Source: CAWAHD01 sp963781785
GTDB taxonomy: Bacteria; Planctomycetota; Planctomycetia; Isosphaerales; Isosphaeraceae
Length of the DNA stretch: 64,000 nt
Direction of reading: 5' to 3'
Assembly: GCA_963781785.1 (NCBI GenBank)
Contig: CAWAHD010000002.1
Span: 2,728,001-2,792,000, forward strand
The position numbers and the translations under genes were made by a program. This document shows, one piece after another, positions 30,244-40,445 of this stretch. Each line of letters opens with the position of its first letter. Position 1 is the first letter of the stretch. The notes below the pieces were generated by a model. The model saw only the letters and a program-made list of their open reading frames with translations. It searched no databases and was not told the origin of the DNA.

Positions 30244-32165
30244 CTCTACAGGTACTCGGCATAGCAATCTATGATAGGGCTGGGCGGAGACGAGAACTGC
30301 TGTTACGACCCGGTAGGGTTAACATTGTTACTGGGGAATCCCTTACCGGCAAATCAGCATTAATCGACATCGTAGACTACTGCTTGGGTCGCGAGAGGTA
30401 CAACATTCCGTCCGGTGTTATCTCCGACACCGTGGTTTGGTACGCACTCCATTTAATGTTGCCGGAGGGCGAGGCTGTTATCGGCAGGCCGGCACCACAA
30501 GGAACCGACTCGACAAGGGTCGCCTACCTCGAAGTCGGCGGCGAACTAGCTTTGCCCGATTTCGACGCCCTCCGGCCAAACTCGAATGCGGCTGCCGTAG
30601 AACTATTCCTCACGGAGGCTGTCGGCATCACCGCCAACCTCAACGTCCCGCCGGAAGGTCAGTCCCGTGCTTCGTTGCAGGCCAACATCAGCCATGCCCG
30701 GTTCCTACTTTTTCAACCCCAATCGCTGATCGCCGACAGGGAAATGCTCTTCTACCGCCAGAAAGAGCCGTTCATCGCGCAGTCCATCAAGGACACGTTG
30801 CCTTACTTCCTCGGCGCCACCGGCGACGACCAGTACGACCGGCTCCAACAGCTACGGCGGATGCGGCGGGACCTCCGCTTCCTCGAGCGTCGGCAGGAGG
30901 ACGAGGAAGCAGTACGCGGCCGGGAGAACTCCAGGGCGACGGCCCTGATTGCTGAAGCTCAGAACGTAGGGATCAGCGCCCCCGGGCCTCTACCTGGCGA
31001 CTTCCAGGGGGCCATGGAAGTGCTACGAGGCCTCACCGACTGGAGGTCGGCGAAAGTGGACACGGAGCCGGGGAACGCCCTGGCGACGATGCAAGAGGCG
31101 CGTCGGGCGCTGCTTACAGAGTTGCGGGCGACCCAGGGAGAGATCGATGCGGCCCGGTCGTTCATCGCCGCCGAGGAGAATTACAAGGACGAAGCGATCG
31201 ACCAGAGGCACCGACTGGCATCCATCAACCTCTACAAGACCGAGGCGCACAGTCGTTGCCCGCTGTGCGAACAGGACCTGATAGAGGCCGTCCCGAAGAT
31301 TGAGGAAATACGCAAGAGTCTGACGAGCCTCGTGCGCCAGATCAGCGCCGCGGGCCGTCAACGTCCTCGGCTCGAAGCGTTCATGAACGAGCGCGAGGAC
31401 CGAGTCAGTGATATCCGTCGCCGCCTGCGTGAGAACAACGCCGCGATCGAGGCGCTCATGGTGCAGGAGGAGGCGCTTCAGCGTGAGCGGAGCACAGCCA
31501 TCGAGCAGGCCCGTGTGGTCGGCCGTATTAGCCTGTTCTTGGAGAGCGTGCGGGTCGTTGAGGAAGACGCCGGCCTGTACGACCAACTCGATGATCTGCG
31601 TGCTCGCATAAAGGACATGGCGTCCGCCCTATCGGATGAGGTCGTCGAAGACCGTCTGACCTCGATCCTTCAGGTTATCGGACGAGACATGACGCGTTGG
31701 GCCAAGCGCTTGGGGCTCGAGCACAGCGAGTGGCCACTCGGGTTCGACCTGGACCGCTTGACAGTCGTCGCGCACCGAGATTCCGGTCCCATCCGGCTCA
31801 ATCAGATGGGTGGTGGCAAGAACTGGATGGGCTACCACGTCATTACCCACATCGCGCTGCACAAGTTCTTTCGCCAGCGGCGGCGGCCGGTGCCTGGCAT
31901 ACTGATGCTCGATCAACCGACGCAGGTCTTTTTCCCTCCTGAAAACGTTGCCGACCGCTCGATTGACGAGCTTGGCGACGAGGATCGGCGAGCGGTCCGC
32001 CGACTGTTTGAGTTTATATTCCTTGTGACCGACAAGCTGTCTCCGGACCTCCAGGTGATCATCACCGATCATGCCGATTTAAACGAGGAGTGGTTCCAGG
32101 AGTCCGTCGTCGAGACTTGGCGGGGAGGTAAGAAGCTGGTGCCAGAGGCATGGCTTAAGGGCTAG
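30240..32165 (+). CDS. DUF3732 ABC/SMC-like ATPase of the three-component system
   Basis: The product is 641 aa from ATG 30240. Walker A is VTGESLTGKSALIDIVDYCL; an N-terminal ATPase lobe is followed by a coiled coil with a zinc hook (CPLCEQ, near residue 340), a second coiled coil, then the C-terminal lobe with QMGGGKNWMGYHVITHIALH (signature-like), ILMLDQPTQVFFPP (Walker B) and the switch His in VIITDHADL. This is the RecN/SMC-type ATPase named DUF3732. It probably senses DNA or replication structures and licenses the nuclease-like partner encoded two genes upstream. Confidence 0.88.
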   Translation: MTLQVLGIAIYDRAGRRRELLLRPGRVNIVTGESLTGKSALIDIVDYCLGRERYNIPSGVISDTVVWYALHLMLPEGEAVIGRPAPQGTDSTRVAYLEVGGELALPDFDALRPNSNAAAVELFLTEAVGITANLNVPPEGQSRASLQANISHARFLLFQPQSLIADREMLFYRQKEPFIAQSIKDTLPYFLGATGDDQYDRLQQLRRMRRDLRFLERRQEDEEAVRGRENSRATALIAEAQNVGISAPGPLPGDFQGAMEVLRGLTDWRSAKVDTEPGNALATMQEARRALLTELRATQGEIDAARSFIAAEENYKDEAIDQRHRLASINLYKTEAHSRCPLCEQDLIEAVPKIEEIRKSLTSLVRQISAAGRQRPRLEAFMNEREDRVSDIRRRLRENNAAIEALMVQEEALQRERSTAIEQARVVGRISLFLESVRVVEEDAGLYDQLDDLRARIKDMASALSDEVVEDRLTSILQVIGRDMTRWAKRLGLEHSEWPLGFDLDRLTVVAHRDSGPIRLNQMGGGKNWMGYHVITHIALHKFFRQRRRPVPGILMLDQPTQVFFPPENVADRSIDELGDEDRRAVRRLFEFIFLVTDKLSPDLQVIITDHADLNEEWFQESVVETWRGGKKLVPEAWLKG

Positions 32166-32439
32166 ACCGCAGTCACGCGACAGTGGCCCGGCGTTCGAGC
32201 ACCGCCGTCGCTCTGATGAACCACAACCCTGCCTATGCCAACGCATTGGTCGATGTATTATGATAGGCTAACCAAGCGTCGAGTGCTATCTGTTGCGATA
32301 CAGAAGTGCATCGTACGAAAAACCAGGAGGGTCCCGTTCGCCGCGAGAGCGGACTACTGCGTGTTGGCATCAGCCCCTGGAATCGGGGATTGGCATCCCA
32401 GTGGCTCCGAGAGATCGCTGCTAAGGATCCGCACGAAAA

Positions 32440-35400
32440 ATGCCGCGCATCTTCGACAACATCGACAACTCGCTTCTCCCGGCGTTGCGCGACACGCTCG
32501 TGCTGGCCGACCGAGCGGACTTCTGTGTGGGATATTTCAACCTGCGAGGGTGGAAGCAGATCGACGAGCTCGTCGAACGCTGGTCTGGGGGACCGGGGCA
32601 TTGTTGCCGCCTGTTGGTCGGTATGCAGCGACTGCCAAAAGAAGACCTGCGTGATGCCCTCAGCGTGCTGAAATCCGAGCACCCGATCGACAACCAGACC
32701 GCCATTCACCAGAAACGGCAGGTCGCCAAAGAGTTCAGCGAGCAATTGACGGTGGGCATCCCGACGAACCAAGACGAGGTTGGCCTACGAAGGCTCGCCG
32801 CCCAAATCCGCGACAAGAAAGTCGTAGTAAAGCTCTATTTGCGGCATCCTCTGCACGCCAAGCTGTATCTCCTCTTTCGCCCCGACCCGATCACTCCGTC
32901 CGTTGGCTATCTGGGAAGCAGCAATCTGACATTTGCGGGGTTGTCGCAACAGGGCGAGCTCAATGTCGATGTTGTCGAGCAGGACGCGTGTGCCAAGCTC
33001 GCGAAGTGGTTCGAGGACCGTTGGAACGACCACTGGTGTCTCGACATCTCCAAGGAACTTCTGGAGATCATTGACCAGAGTTGGGCCCGCGAGGAACCGA
33101 TCCCGCCTTACCACATCTACCTGAAGATCGCGTATCACCTGTCCAGAGAGGCCCGCGCCGGCCTCGCGGAGTTCCGCCTACCGCGGGATTTTGTCGGCAA
33201 GCTCTTTGAATTCCAGGTAGCGGCGGTCAAGATCGCCGCCCACCACCTGAACAAGCGAGGGGGCGTCCTGATCGGCGATGTCGTCGGGCTCGGCAAGACA
33301 CTGATGGCGACAGCCGTGGCTCGCATTTTTGAGGACGATGGTCTGGAAACCTTGATCCTCTCCCCCAAAAACCTGGTTCCCATGTGGGAAGATCACCGGC
33401 AGCGGTTCGGGCTGAAGGGACGTGTCATTTCCCTTAGCCGTGCGATCAAGGAACTCCCGGAGAAGGTCAAGCGCTACCGGCTCGTTCTCATCGACGAAAG
33501 CCACAACCTCCGGAATCGCGAAGGCAAACGCTACCGGGTCATTCGGGATTACATCCATCGCAACGAAAGCAAGGTCATCCTTCTTTCAGCGACACCATAC
33601 AACAAGACATATCTCGATCTTGCCAGTCAACTACGGCTCTTCCTGGCCGAAGATGGAGACATCGGCATTCGGCCGGAAACTCTGCTGCGAGAAATCGGTG
33701 AAAATGAGTTCAGACACCGCTACCAGTGCGCGGTCCGGAGCTTAGCGGCCTTCGAGAAGAGCGAGCACGCCGACGACTGGCGCGATCTGATGCGGCTCTA
33801 TCTGGTACGCCGCACGCGCTCGTTCATTCAAGATAATTACGCAGAGATGGATGAAGCCGCGGGTCGCAAGTATCTCACATTCCCAGACGGTACGCGTTCC
33901 TACTTCCCGACGCGGCGTCCGCGCACAGTGAAGTTCAAGATCGACGACAACAATCCCAATGACCAGTACGCTCTCCTGTACTCCGCTCCCGTCGTCGACG
34001 CCGTCAATCGACTCGCCCTACCCCGTTACGGCCTCGGCAATTACCTGCAAGAACGCCCGCACGACCCACCCACGGCTGCCGAGGCGCGAATCATTCTCGA
34101 TCTGTCTCGCGCAGGGAAGCGGTTGATGGGCTTCTGCCGCACGAACCTTTTCAAGCGTCTGGAGAGCAGCGGGCAAGCCTTCATTCAGTCCATTGAACGG
34201 CACATCTTGCGCAACTTTGTGTACCTGCACGCGATTGAGGCCGGCTTGCCTCTCCCGATCGGAACGCAGGACGCCAGTCTGCTCGATGCCCGCTTCGCCG
34301 ACGACGATCGCGGCCTTCTCTCCGATGACGAGGACGACAACGAGGAAGCATCGATTGAGGATACCGACGGGGCTCGCCTGGGCGCGGAGGGGCATTTGCG
34401 CGAGCGGGCGGCCGAAGTCTATGAGCAATATGCGGGCCCCTGGAAGCGGCGCTTCCGCTGGCTTGCGTCGACACGATTTCTGCCTGAGCTCGCAGCAGAC
34501 CTCAAAGCCGACGTCGGCGAGTTATTGGGAGTGCTCGACCGCTGTGGGGAATGGGACGCTGCGCGTGATGCCAAGCTCGCCAAGCTCGCCGAGCTCGTCC
34601 AGAAGAAACACCGCGGTCGCAAGATCGTCGTGTTCACGCAGTTCGCCGATACCGTCCATTACCTGGTCAACGAGCTCGCGAATCGCGGCGTCGAGAGCAT
34701 CTCGGCAGTCACCGGGGATTCGGAAGACCCAACGAAGCTGGCGTGGCGGTTCAGTCCGGAGAGCAACGGTAAACGCGGCGAGATCTCCCCGGCAAAGGAA
34801 CTCGACGTCCTGGTCGCCACTGACGTGCTCAGTGAGGGCCAGAACCTGCAAGATTCGGCAGTCGTCGTCAATTACGATCTCCCTTGGGCAATCATCCGCT
34901 TGATCCAACGGGCTGGCCGCGTGGACCGTATCGGCCAAAAGTCCGATGAGATTCTGTGCTACTCGTTTCTCCCGGCGGACGGGGTCGAACGTATCATCCG
35001 GCTGCGCTCCCGCGTCAGGCAACGACTACGGGAGAATGCCGAGGTTGTCGGTTCCGACGAGTCCTTCTTCGAGGACGACCGCAACGACGACGTGATTCGT
35101 GACCTGTTCACCGAGAAGGCCGGAATTCTCGACGGCGACGCTGATATCGAGGTCGACCTGGGCTCATTTGCCTACCAGATCTGGAAGAATGCCACCGACC
35201 GAGACCCCACACTCCACAAGACGATTCCCGACTTACCCAACGTCGTCTTTTCCACGCGTCCACACAAGCCCGCTACTGGTCAGCCGGAAGGGGTCCTCGC
35301 CTACGTTCGTACAGCCGACGGCAACGATGCGTTGGCCTGGCTCGACAAGGCGGGCCAACCTGTCACCGAGTCGCAGTTCACGATCCTCAAAGCTGCCGAA

Positions 35401-35811
35401 TGTTCGCCTGAAACGCCGGCGTTGCCCAGGCACCCGAATCATCATAACCTGGTGCGCAAGGCCGTTGAGCTCATCGCCGCCGAAGAGAAGTTTGCCGGCG
35501 GTCAACTCGGTCGCCCCTCCGGAGCGCGATCCCGCACTTATGAACGACTCAAAGGATACGCCGACGCGGTCAAGGGAACGCTGTTCGACACGCTCCAGCT
35601 TCGTCGCGCCATCGAGGACATCTACAACTTCCCGTTGAGGAAGCTCGCCGTTGATATCCTGAACCGGCAACTTCGCCACGGCATCGGCGACGAAGACCTT
35701 GCCGAACGTGTCGTCGAACTGCGCGAAGAAGGCCGCCTTTGCATCGTCCACGAGGAGGAAGAGTCACAGGAGCCGCGGATCATCTGTTCGCTGGGACTCA
35801 AATCGCCATAG
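32440..35811 (+). CDS. PLD-SNF2 helicase of an HMA-like defence system
   Basis: The product is 1123 aa. The N-terminal phospholipase-D-like domain (about 1-210) has HPLHAKLYLLF and GYLGSSNLTFAGLS, one HxK half-site. The SNF2 motor follows: GDVVGLGKTLMATAVA (Walker A), LVLIDESHNLRNREGK (DESH), VILLSATPYN, and after a long acidic insertion the second RecA lobe with KIVVFTQFADTVHYL, VLVATDVLSEGQNLQD and IIRLIQRAGRVDRIGQ. A C-terminal 200-residue domain of unknown type closes it. It lies 15 bp before the methylase gene. The helicase-methylase-ATPase order fits the HMA system of defence surveys; class 1 DISARM was considered, but drmA and drmB are absent. Confidence 0.87.
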   Translation: MPRIFDNIDNSLLPALRDTLVLADRADFCVGYFNLRGWKQIDELVERWSGGPGHCCRLLVGMQRLPKEDLRDALSVLKSEHPIDNQTAIHQKRQVAKEFSEQLTVGIPTNQDEVGLRRLAAQIRDKKVVVKLYLRHPLHAKLYLLFRPDPITPSVGYLGSSNLTFAGLSQQGELNVDVVEQDACAKLAKWFEDRWNDHWCLDISKELLEIIDQSWAREEPIPPYHIYLKIAYHLSREARAGLAEFRLPRDFVGKLFEFQVAAVKIAAHHLNKRGGVLIGDVVGLGKTLMATAVARIFEDDGLETLILSPKNLVPMWEDHRQRFGLKGRVISLSRAIKELPEKVKRYRLVLIDESHNLRNREGKRYRVIRDYIHRNESKVILLSATPYNKTYLDLASQLRLFLAEDGDIGIRPETLLREIGENEFRHRYQCAVRSLAAFEKSEHADDWRDLMRLYLVRRTRSFIQDNYAEMDEAAGRKYLTFPDGTRSYFPTRRPRTVKFKIDDNNPNDQYALLYSAPVVDAVNRLALPRYGLGNYLQERPHDPPTAAEARIILDLSRAGKRLMGFCRTNLFKRLESSGQAFIQSIERHILRNFVYLHAIEAGLPLPIGTQDASLLDARFADDDRGLLSDDEDDNEEASIEDTDGARLGAEGHLRERAAEVYEQYAGPWKRRFRWLASTRFLPELAADLKADVGELLGVLDRCGEWDAARDAKLAKLAELVQKKHRGRKIVVFTQFADTVHYLVNELANRGVESISAVTGDSEDPTKLAWRFSPESNGKRGEISPAKELDVLVATDVLSEGQNLQDSAVVVNYDLPWAIIRLIQRAGRVDRIGQKSDEILCYSFLPADGVERIIRLRSRVRQRLRENAEVVGSDESFFEDDRNDDVIRDLFTEKAGILDGDADIEVDLGSFAYQIWKNATDRDPTLHKTIPDLPNVVFSTRPHKPATGQPEGVLAYVRTADGNDALAWLDKAGQPVTESQFTILKAAECSPETPALPRHPNHHNLVRKAVELIAAEEKFAGGQLGRPSGARSRTYERLKGYADAVKGTLFDTLQLRRAIEDIYNFPLRKLAVDILNRQLRHGIGDEDLAERVVELREEGRLCIVHEEEESQEPRIICSLGLKSP

Positions 35812-35826
35812 GAAGCCAGCCGTCCG

Positions 35827-38800
35827 ATGTCAATCAATCCCAGCCGAATCAGGGAATATCTGCGGAAGTTTGACTTCCAGCGTCTCTTCACCCAAGAGCT
35901 CGGTTGGACTCAGCCCTCCCTCAAACACAGCATCGCTTTCGAAGTTCACGATCAACGATTTCAAAGGAGGCAGGTTGCCCAGCTTGCAGGAGTCGTCGTT
36001 TTCGAAGTCTCCGGAGATGAGGGCCGCGTTCCCGACGCCAAGACTCGAACCGCAGTGCACAAGGAGGTTGCCAAGCATCACCACGAAAACGTGCTGATCT
36101 TTGTGGATCGCGAGCGGACCCAGAGCCTTTGGTACTGGGCGAGGCGGCAAGACGGCAAAACCTATCCCAGGGATCATCTCTACGTCCGAGGCCAACCGGG
36201 CGATCTGTTCGTCAGCAAGCTCGGGCAGATGGTCTTCGATATTAGCGAGTTTGACCAGGAGGGAAACGTCGGTCTCGTCGAGGTCGCGCGTCGAGTCGCG
36301 CCGCTCTGGATGTGGAGCGGGTCACGAAGAAGTTCTTCGGACAGTTTCAGGAGCAGCATCTGTCCCTGCCTCGAGTTGATCCGGGGCATCCCAGACGACC
36401 GGCAGCGCCGCTGGTACGCCTCGGTCCTGCTTAACCGGCTGATGTTTATTTACTTCCTCCAAAAGAAGGGGTTTCTTGACGGCGGCAACCTCAATTACCT
36501 GAAAACCAGGCTGGACCACAGCAAGGAAAGCGGAAAGGACCGCTACTTCAAAGGCTTCTTGAAGCTCCTGTTCTTCGAAGGCTTCGCAAGACCGTCGCAG
36601 AAACGGTCAACGGAAGCCAACGCGAGCCTCGGAGCGATCCCGTACCTGAACGGCGGTCTTTTCCTGCCCCACAAGGTCGAGCAGGAGAACCCGAAGTTGG
36701 ACGTCCCGGACCGGGCATTCGACAGCCTCTTCCAGCTGTTCGATCGCTATTCCTGGAATCTTGACGACACTCCCGCAGGCAAGGACGACGAGATCAACCC
36801 CGACGTGCTCGGGTACATCTTCGAGAAATACATCAACCAGAAGGCATTCGGCGCCTATTACACACGTCCTGAGATCACGGACTATCTCTGCGAGCGGACG
36901 ATTCACCGGCTCGTTCTCGACGCGGTCAATACCCCCGATGCGTTGCGTGAGCAACCACCGCCCGGAATCAAGTTCAAGCACTTCGAAACCGTCGGCGACC
37001 TGCTGTTGGATCTTGACGCTCCTATCTGCAAGAGGCTGCTTCTCGACGTTTTGCCGCGCCTCAGCTTGCTCGACCCCGCCTGCGGCTCGGGGGCCTTCCT
37101 GGTCGCGGCCATGAAGACGCTCATCGATCTTTATGCAGGTGTGGTTGGCAGGATCAAGTTCCTGGGCGACCGAGAACTTTCGGGATGGCTGTCGAGAACC
37201 GAACGCGACCACCCGAGTATTGCGTACTTCATCAAGAAGAGGATCATCACAGATAACCTCTACGGCGTCGACATCATGGAAGAGGCTACGGAGATCGCCA
37301 AGCTCCGCCTGTTCCTGGCCCTGGTTGCCTCCGCACAAACCACCGACCAGCTCGAACCCTTGCCAAACGTCGACTTCAACATCCAGACCGGCAACTCGTT
37401 GATCGGGTTGATGCGGGTCGATGATGCCGATATCGAGAAGCGGTTACACCAGCAGGACCTATTCCGAAAGAGCTATCGCCAGGTCCTCGAGGAGAAAAAC
37501 CGGCTGATCGATACATACCGGCACGCGGCGACGTACGCCGAGGACCTGACCGCTTTACGTGACGACATCGAGGAGAGGAAGGGATCGGCGTACGAGGCGC
37601 TCGACGAGATCCTCCTGGGAGACTTCGAGGAGCTTGGGATCAAGTACGAACAGGCCACGTGGGACGCCAAGAGCAACGGCGTGGGAAAACCCTTGAAGCG
37701 ACCGATCAAGCCGGAAGATATCGATCAGCTCCGGCCGTTCCATTGGGGCTTCGAGTTCGACGAAGTGCTAAACCAGCGAGGCGGATTCGACGCCATCATC
37801 ACCAATCCGCCATGGGAGACATTTAAGCCCTATAACAAAGAGTTCTTCGAGCAATTCTCCGACCTGGTGACCAAGAAGAAGATGACAATTCACGAATTTG
37901 AGAAAGAGCGGGATACTCTGCTGAAGGATCGAGACGTCAGAAATGCTTGGCTCGCTTATTTAAGTGAGTACCCTCATGTGTCGGCCTATTATCGCTCGGC
38001 GCATCAATTTCGCAACCAGATCAGCACGGTCAACGGAAAGCGCGTGGGGACGGACATTAATCTCTACAAGCTGTTCGTTGAGCAATGCTTCAACCTTTTG
38101 AGGCCACGTGGTCGTTGTGGGATGATCACACCCGGGAGCCTCTATAGTGACCTGGGCGCGAAGCAACTCCGGGAAACGCTCTTCTCGCAATGTCAGCTTG
38201 ATCCACTCTTCGGCCTCTCGAACGAGCGATACATATTCGAGGGGGTCGAACATCGCCAAGTGATCTGCATTTTCGCGTTTCTGAAAGGCGGCAGGACAGA
38301 TTCATTTTCGGCCGCGTTCCGCATTAATCCCCGTGAGGCCGTGTCACCCGAGCGACTCGACCAGTTCTTGCACACACCGTCAGAGCATCTAACGTATTGC
38401 GTGCCGTTGATTCGACGTTTGTCACCCGATTCCCTGTCGATCATGGAATTCAAGTCGGAATCTGACGTCTTAATCGCCAAGAAGCTTCTGCGGCACCCAT
38501 TGCTCGGACAACAAATCGCCGATTCTTGGAACATCAGATTCGGCACGGAGTTCCACATGACGAACGACAGTTATCTTTTCCGTACGTCACCCGCTAAGGG
38601 GCGCCTGCCCCTCTATGAAGGAAAGATGATCAACCAATTCTCGCACAGGGTCATCGAGCCAAAATACTGGATCGATGAGCAAGAGGGCCGCAAGGCTTTA
38701 CTCGGTCGCATGGAGGACGAGGGTCAGCGGCTCGACTACGAAAGCTATCGGCTCGCGTTTCGAGACGTGGCGCGCAACACTGACGCTCGCACGGCCATCA

Positions 38801-39306
38801 TGACGATGCTGCCGCCCAATGTGTTCTGTAACCATCCGCTGCCGTACGTGATCGTGACCACGCCGCCGCGTCCAGGATACGACTATCGAAGCGCTCTGCT
38901 CTTTTGTGCAATCCTGAATAGTTTAATCGCCGACTATGTTCTCCGTCAGCGAGTCACGGCCCACCTCACTTTTTTTCTGTTGAGTCAACTCCCCGTACCG
39001 CGTGTCCCGATGAGCGACCCGGCATATGCGGGGATCGTCCGACGAGCCGCGAAATTGATCTGCACGAGCCGAGAATTCGATGATCTGGCAGGGGAAGTCG
39101 GCCTCATGGATCATGGACAAGGAGTAACCGACCCAATCAAGCGCGCTCAGCTTCGCGCCGAACTGGACGGCCTTGTCGCCCATCTCTACGGCTTGACCGA
39201 GTTCGAATTCGCCCACGTCCTCTCGACCTTTCCCCTGCTCCCTGATCCGGCCAAGGTTGCCGCGCAGAACGCTTATCGCGACGTTGAGCGAGGCCTCATC
39301 AAATGA
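35827..39306 (+). CDS. Eco57I/MmeI-like adenine methylase of the HMA-like system, with a compensated frameshift pair
   Basis: The product is 1159 aa as read. Residues 1-165 are an N-terminal domain (FQRLFTQELGWTQPSLKHSI, HENVLIFVDRERTQSLWYWA). The methylase core carries FGAYYTRPEITDYLCER, motif I LSLLDPACGSGAFLVAAM and motif IV FDAIITNPPWETF. A target-recognition-like C-terminus follows. Between about 36297 and 36372 the frame is wrong: the +1 frame encodes RAALDVERVTKKFFGQFQEQ, which joins perfectly to both flanks, so one base is missing and one is extra. It may be a methylase only or a combined restriction-modification protein; no clear PD-(D/E)xK was found. Its 3' end overlaps the ATPase start (ATGA). 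Confidence 0.88.
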   Translation: MSINPSRIREYLRKFDFQRLFTQELGWTQPSLKHSIAFEVHDQRFQRRQVAQLAGVVVFEVSGDEGRVPDAKTRTAVHKEVAKHHHENVLIFVDRERTQSLWYWARRQDGKTYPRDHLYVRGQPGDLFVSKLGQMVFDISEFDQEGNVGLVEVARRVAPLWMWSGSRRSSSDSFRSSICPCLELIRGIPDDRQRRWYASVLLNRLMFIYFLQKKGFLDGGNLNYLKTRLDHSKESGKDRYFKGFLKLLFFEGFARPSQKRSTEANASLGAIPYLNGGLFLPHKVEQENPKLDVPDRAFDSLFQLFDRYSWNLDDTPAGKDDEINPDVLGYIFEKYINQKAFGAYYTRPEITDYLCERTIHRLVLDAVNTPDALREQPPPGIKFKHFETVGDLLLDLDAPICKRLLLDVLPRLSLLDPACGSGAFLVAAMKTLIDLYAGVVGRIKFLGDRELSGWLSRTERDHPSIAYFIKKRIITDNLYGVDIMEEATEIAKLRLFLALVASAQTTDQLEPLPNVDFNIQTGNSLIGLMRVDDADIEKRLHQQDLFRKSYRQVLEEKNRLIDTYRHAATYAEDLTALRDDIEERKGSAYEALDEILLGDFEELGIKYEQATWDAKSNGVGKPLKRPIKPEDIDQLRPFHWGFEFDEVLNQRGGFDAIITNPPWETFKPYNKEFFEQFSDLVTKKKMTIHEFEKERDTLLKDRDVRNAWLAYLSEYPHVSAYYRSAHQFRNQISTVNGKRVGTDINLYKLFVEQCFNLLRPRGRCGMITPGSLYSDLGAKQLRETLFSQCQLDPLFGLSNERYIFEGVEHRQVICIFAFLKGGRTDSFSAAFRINPREAVSPERLDQFLHTPSEHLTYCVPLIRRLSPDSLSIMEFKSESDVLIAKKLLRHPLLGQQIADSWNIRFGTEFHMTNDSYLFRTSPAKGRLPLYEGKMINQFSHRVIEPKYWIDEQEGRKALLGRMEDEGQRLDYESYRLAFRDVARNTDARTAIMTMLPPNVFCNHPLPYVIVTTPPRPGYDYRSALLFCAILNSLIADYVLRQRVTAHLTFFLLSQLPVPRVPMSDPAYAGIVRRAAKLICTSREFDDLAGEVGLMDHGQGVTDPIKRAQLRAELDGLVAHLYGLTEFEFAHVLSTFPLLPDPAKVAAQNAYRDVERGLIK

Positions 39307-40445
39307 GCCGTTCGTTCTTTCTCAGATCCGTCGCGATCGAGAACTTCAAGGCGGTGCGCCGCAGCGGGACCGTGAAGCTCACTCCCTTGACGGTCTTCAT
39401 CGGAAACAACGGGTCAGGCAAGAGTAGCCTAATCGAGGCACTAGAGACCTACCGCGCGATCGTGCTTGACGGTCTCGACGACGCGATGCACCAGTGGAGG
39501 GGGATGGAACACGTCAGAAATAAGCGGGCCTCGCGTCGTCGCCGAAGGACTTCCGCTGGACATGAGACCTACCAGAATCCGCTCATATTTCGGCTGAATG
39601 GTCGCTTGAAGCTCGGGAATTTCAACGTGGCGCTGGATGCCGGCCTGGAAGCCGGGGGGAACCTGTACAGGATCGAGAGGGAGATCATCGAGTTCCCTGG
39701 CCTTAATAGGCGCTACGATCGAGGCGAGACTGGAGTCTGTGTGTGGTCTGGCGGGATGGGAACTCTTCTCCCCGGTCAATCCGCATCCCCACCTGATTGG
39801 GGAGCGCTCGTCCGGCGCTGGCAGTTCCTGGCGCTTCAGCCCGAGCCGATGGGCTCGCCGACACGCCAACGGATGACGGGCGGCCCGCCGCTCCTTAACC
39901 GGGACGGCTCCAATCTGGGCCAGTACCTATTCTCCTTGCGAGAGGCGAGCGTCGATGCCTTCAACGGCCTACTCGATGCTCTGAACTTCGTATTGCCGTA
40001 TTCCCGTGACGTCCAAGTCGCCATCACGCAAGAAATCGAGCGCCTGGTCTACCTCGAAATGACCGAGGAGGACTTCAAGATTCCGGGCTGGCTTCTGTCG
40101 ACGGGAACGCTACGGATTCTGGCGTTGTTGGCTTGCCTTCGACACCCGGACCCGCCTCATTTGCTCGTGGTCGAAGAGGTCGAGAACGGCCTTGACCCGC
40201 GCACCATCCACCTGCTTGTGGAGGAGTTCCGTGCCGCGATCGCGGCCAAGAACACGCAGATCGTCGTCACGACACATTCGCCGTACCTTCTCGACCTTCT
40301 CGACCTGTCGCACATCGTCGTTGTTGAGCGGGTTGACGGAGAGCCCACATTTTTTCGACCAAACAAAGCGCAACTCAAGGAGTGGTCGAAGTCGTTCTCG
40401 CCGGGCAGACTTTACACCATGGGCCGCCTGACGCGGGACGACTGA
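39303..40445 (+). CDS. AAA/OLD-like ATPase of the HMA-like system
   Basis: The product is 380 aa, translationally coupled to the methylase. It has the ABC-type head of the AAA_21/OLD-like class: SVAIENFKAVRRSGTVKLTP, Walker A FIGNNGSGKSSLIEAL, a signature-like WLLSTGTLRILALLACL, Walker B HLLVVEEVENGLDPR, and TQIVVTTHSPYLLDLLD. The coiled coil is minimal. It lies directly before a DUF4276 gene (overlap TGATG). An ATPase plus TOPRIM-like DUF4276 pair resembles OLD-type and PARIS-like pairs, so these two genes could form a module of their own inside the HMA-like operon. Confidence 0.85.
   Translation: MSRSFFLRSVAIENFKAVRRSGTVKLTPLTVFIGNNGSGKSSLIEALETYRAIVLDGLDDAMHQWRGMEHVRNKRASRRRRRTSAGHETYQNPLIFRLNGRLKLGNFNVALDAGLEAGGNLYRIEREIIEFPGLNRRYDRGETGVCVWSGGMGTLLPGQSASPPDWGALVRRWQFLALQPEPMGSPTRQRMTGGPPLLNRDGSNLGQYLFSLREASVDAFNGLLDALNFVLPYSRDVQVAITQEIERLVYLEMTEEDFKIPGWLLSTGTLRILALLACLRHPDPPHLLVVEEVENGLDPRTIHLLVEEFRAAIAAKNTQIVVTTHSPYLLDLLDLSHIVVVERVDGEPTFFRPNKAQLKEWSKSFSPGRLYTMGRLTRDD

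Noticed and set aside
32440..39306. DISARM or BREX system
   Set aside because: No drmA/drmB and no brxC/pglZ-type genes; the PLD-SNF2, methylase and ATPase set fits HMA better.
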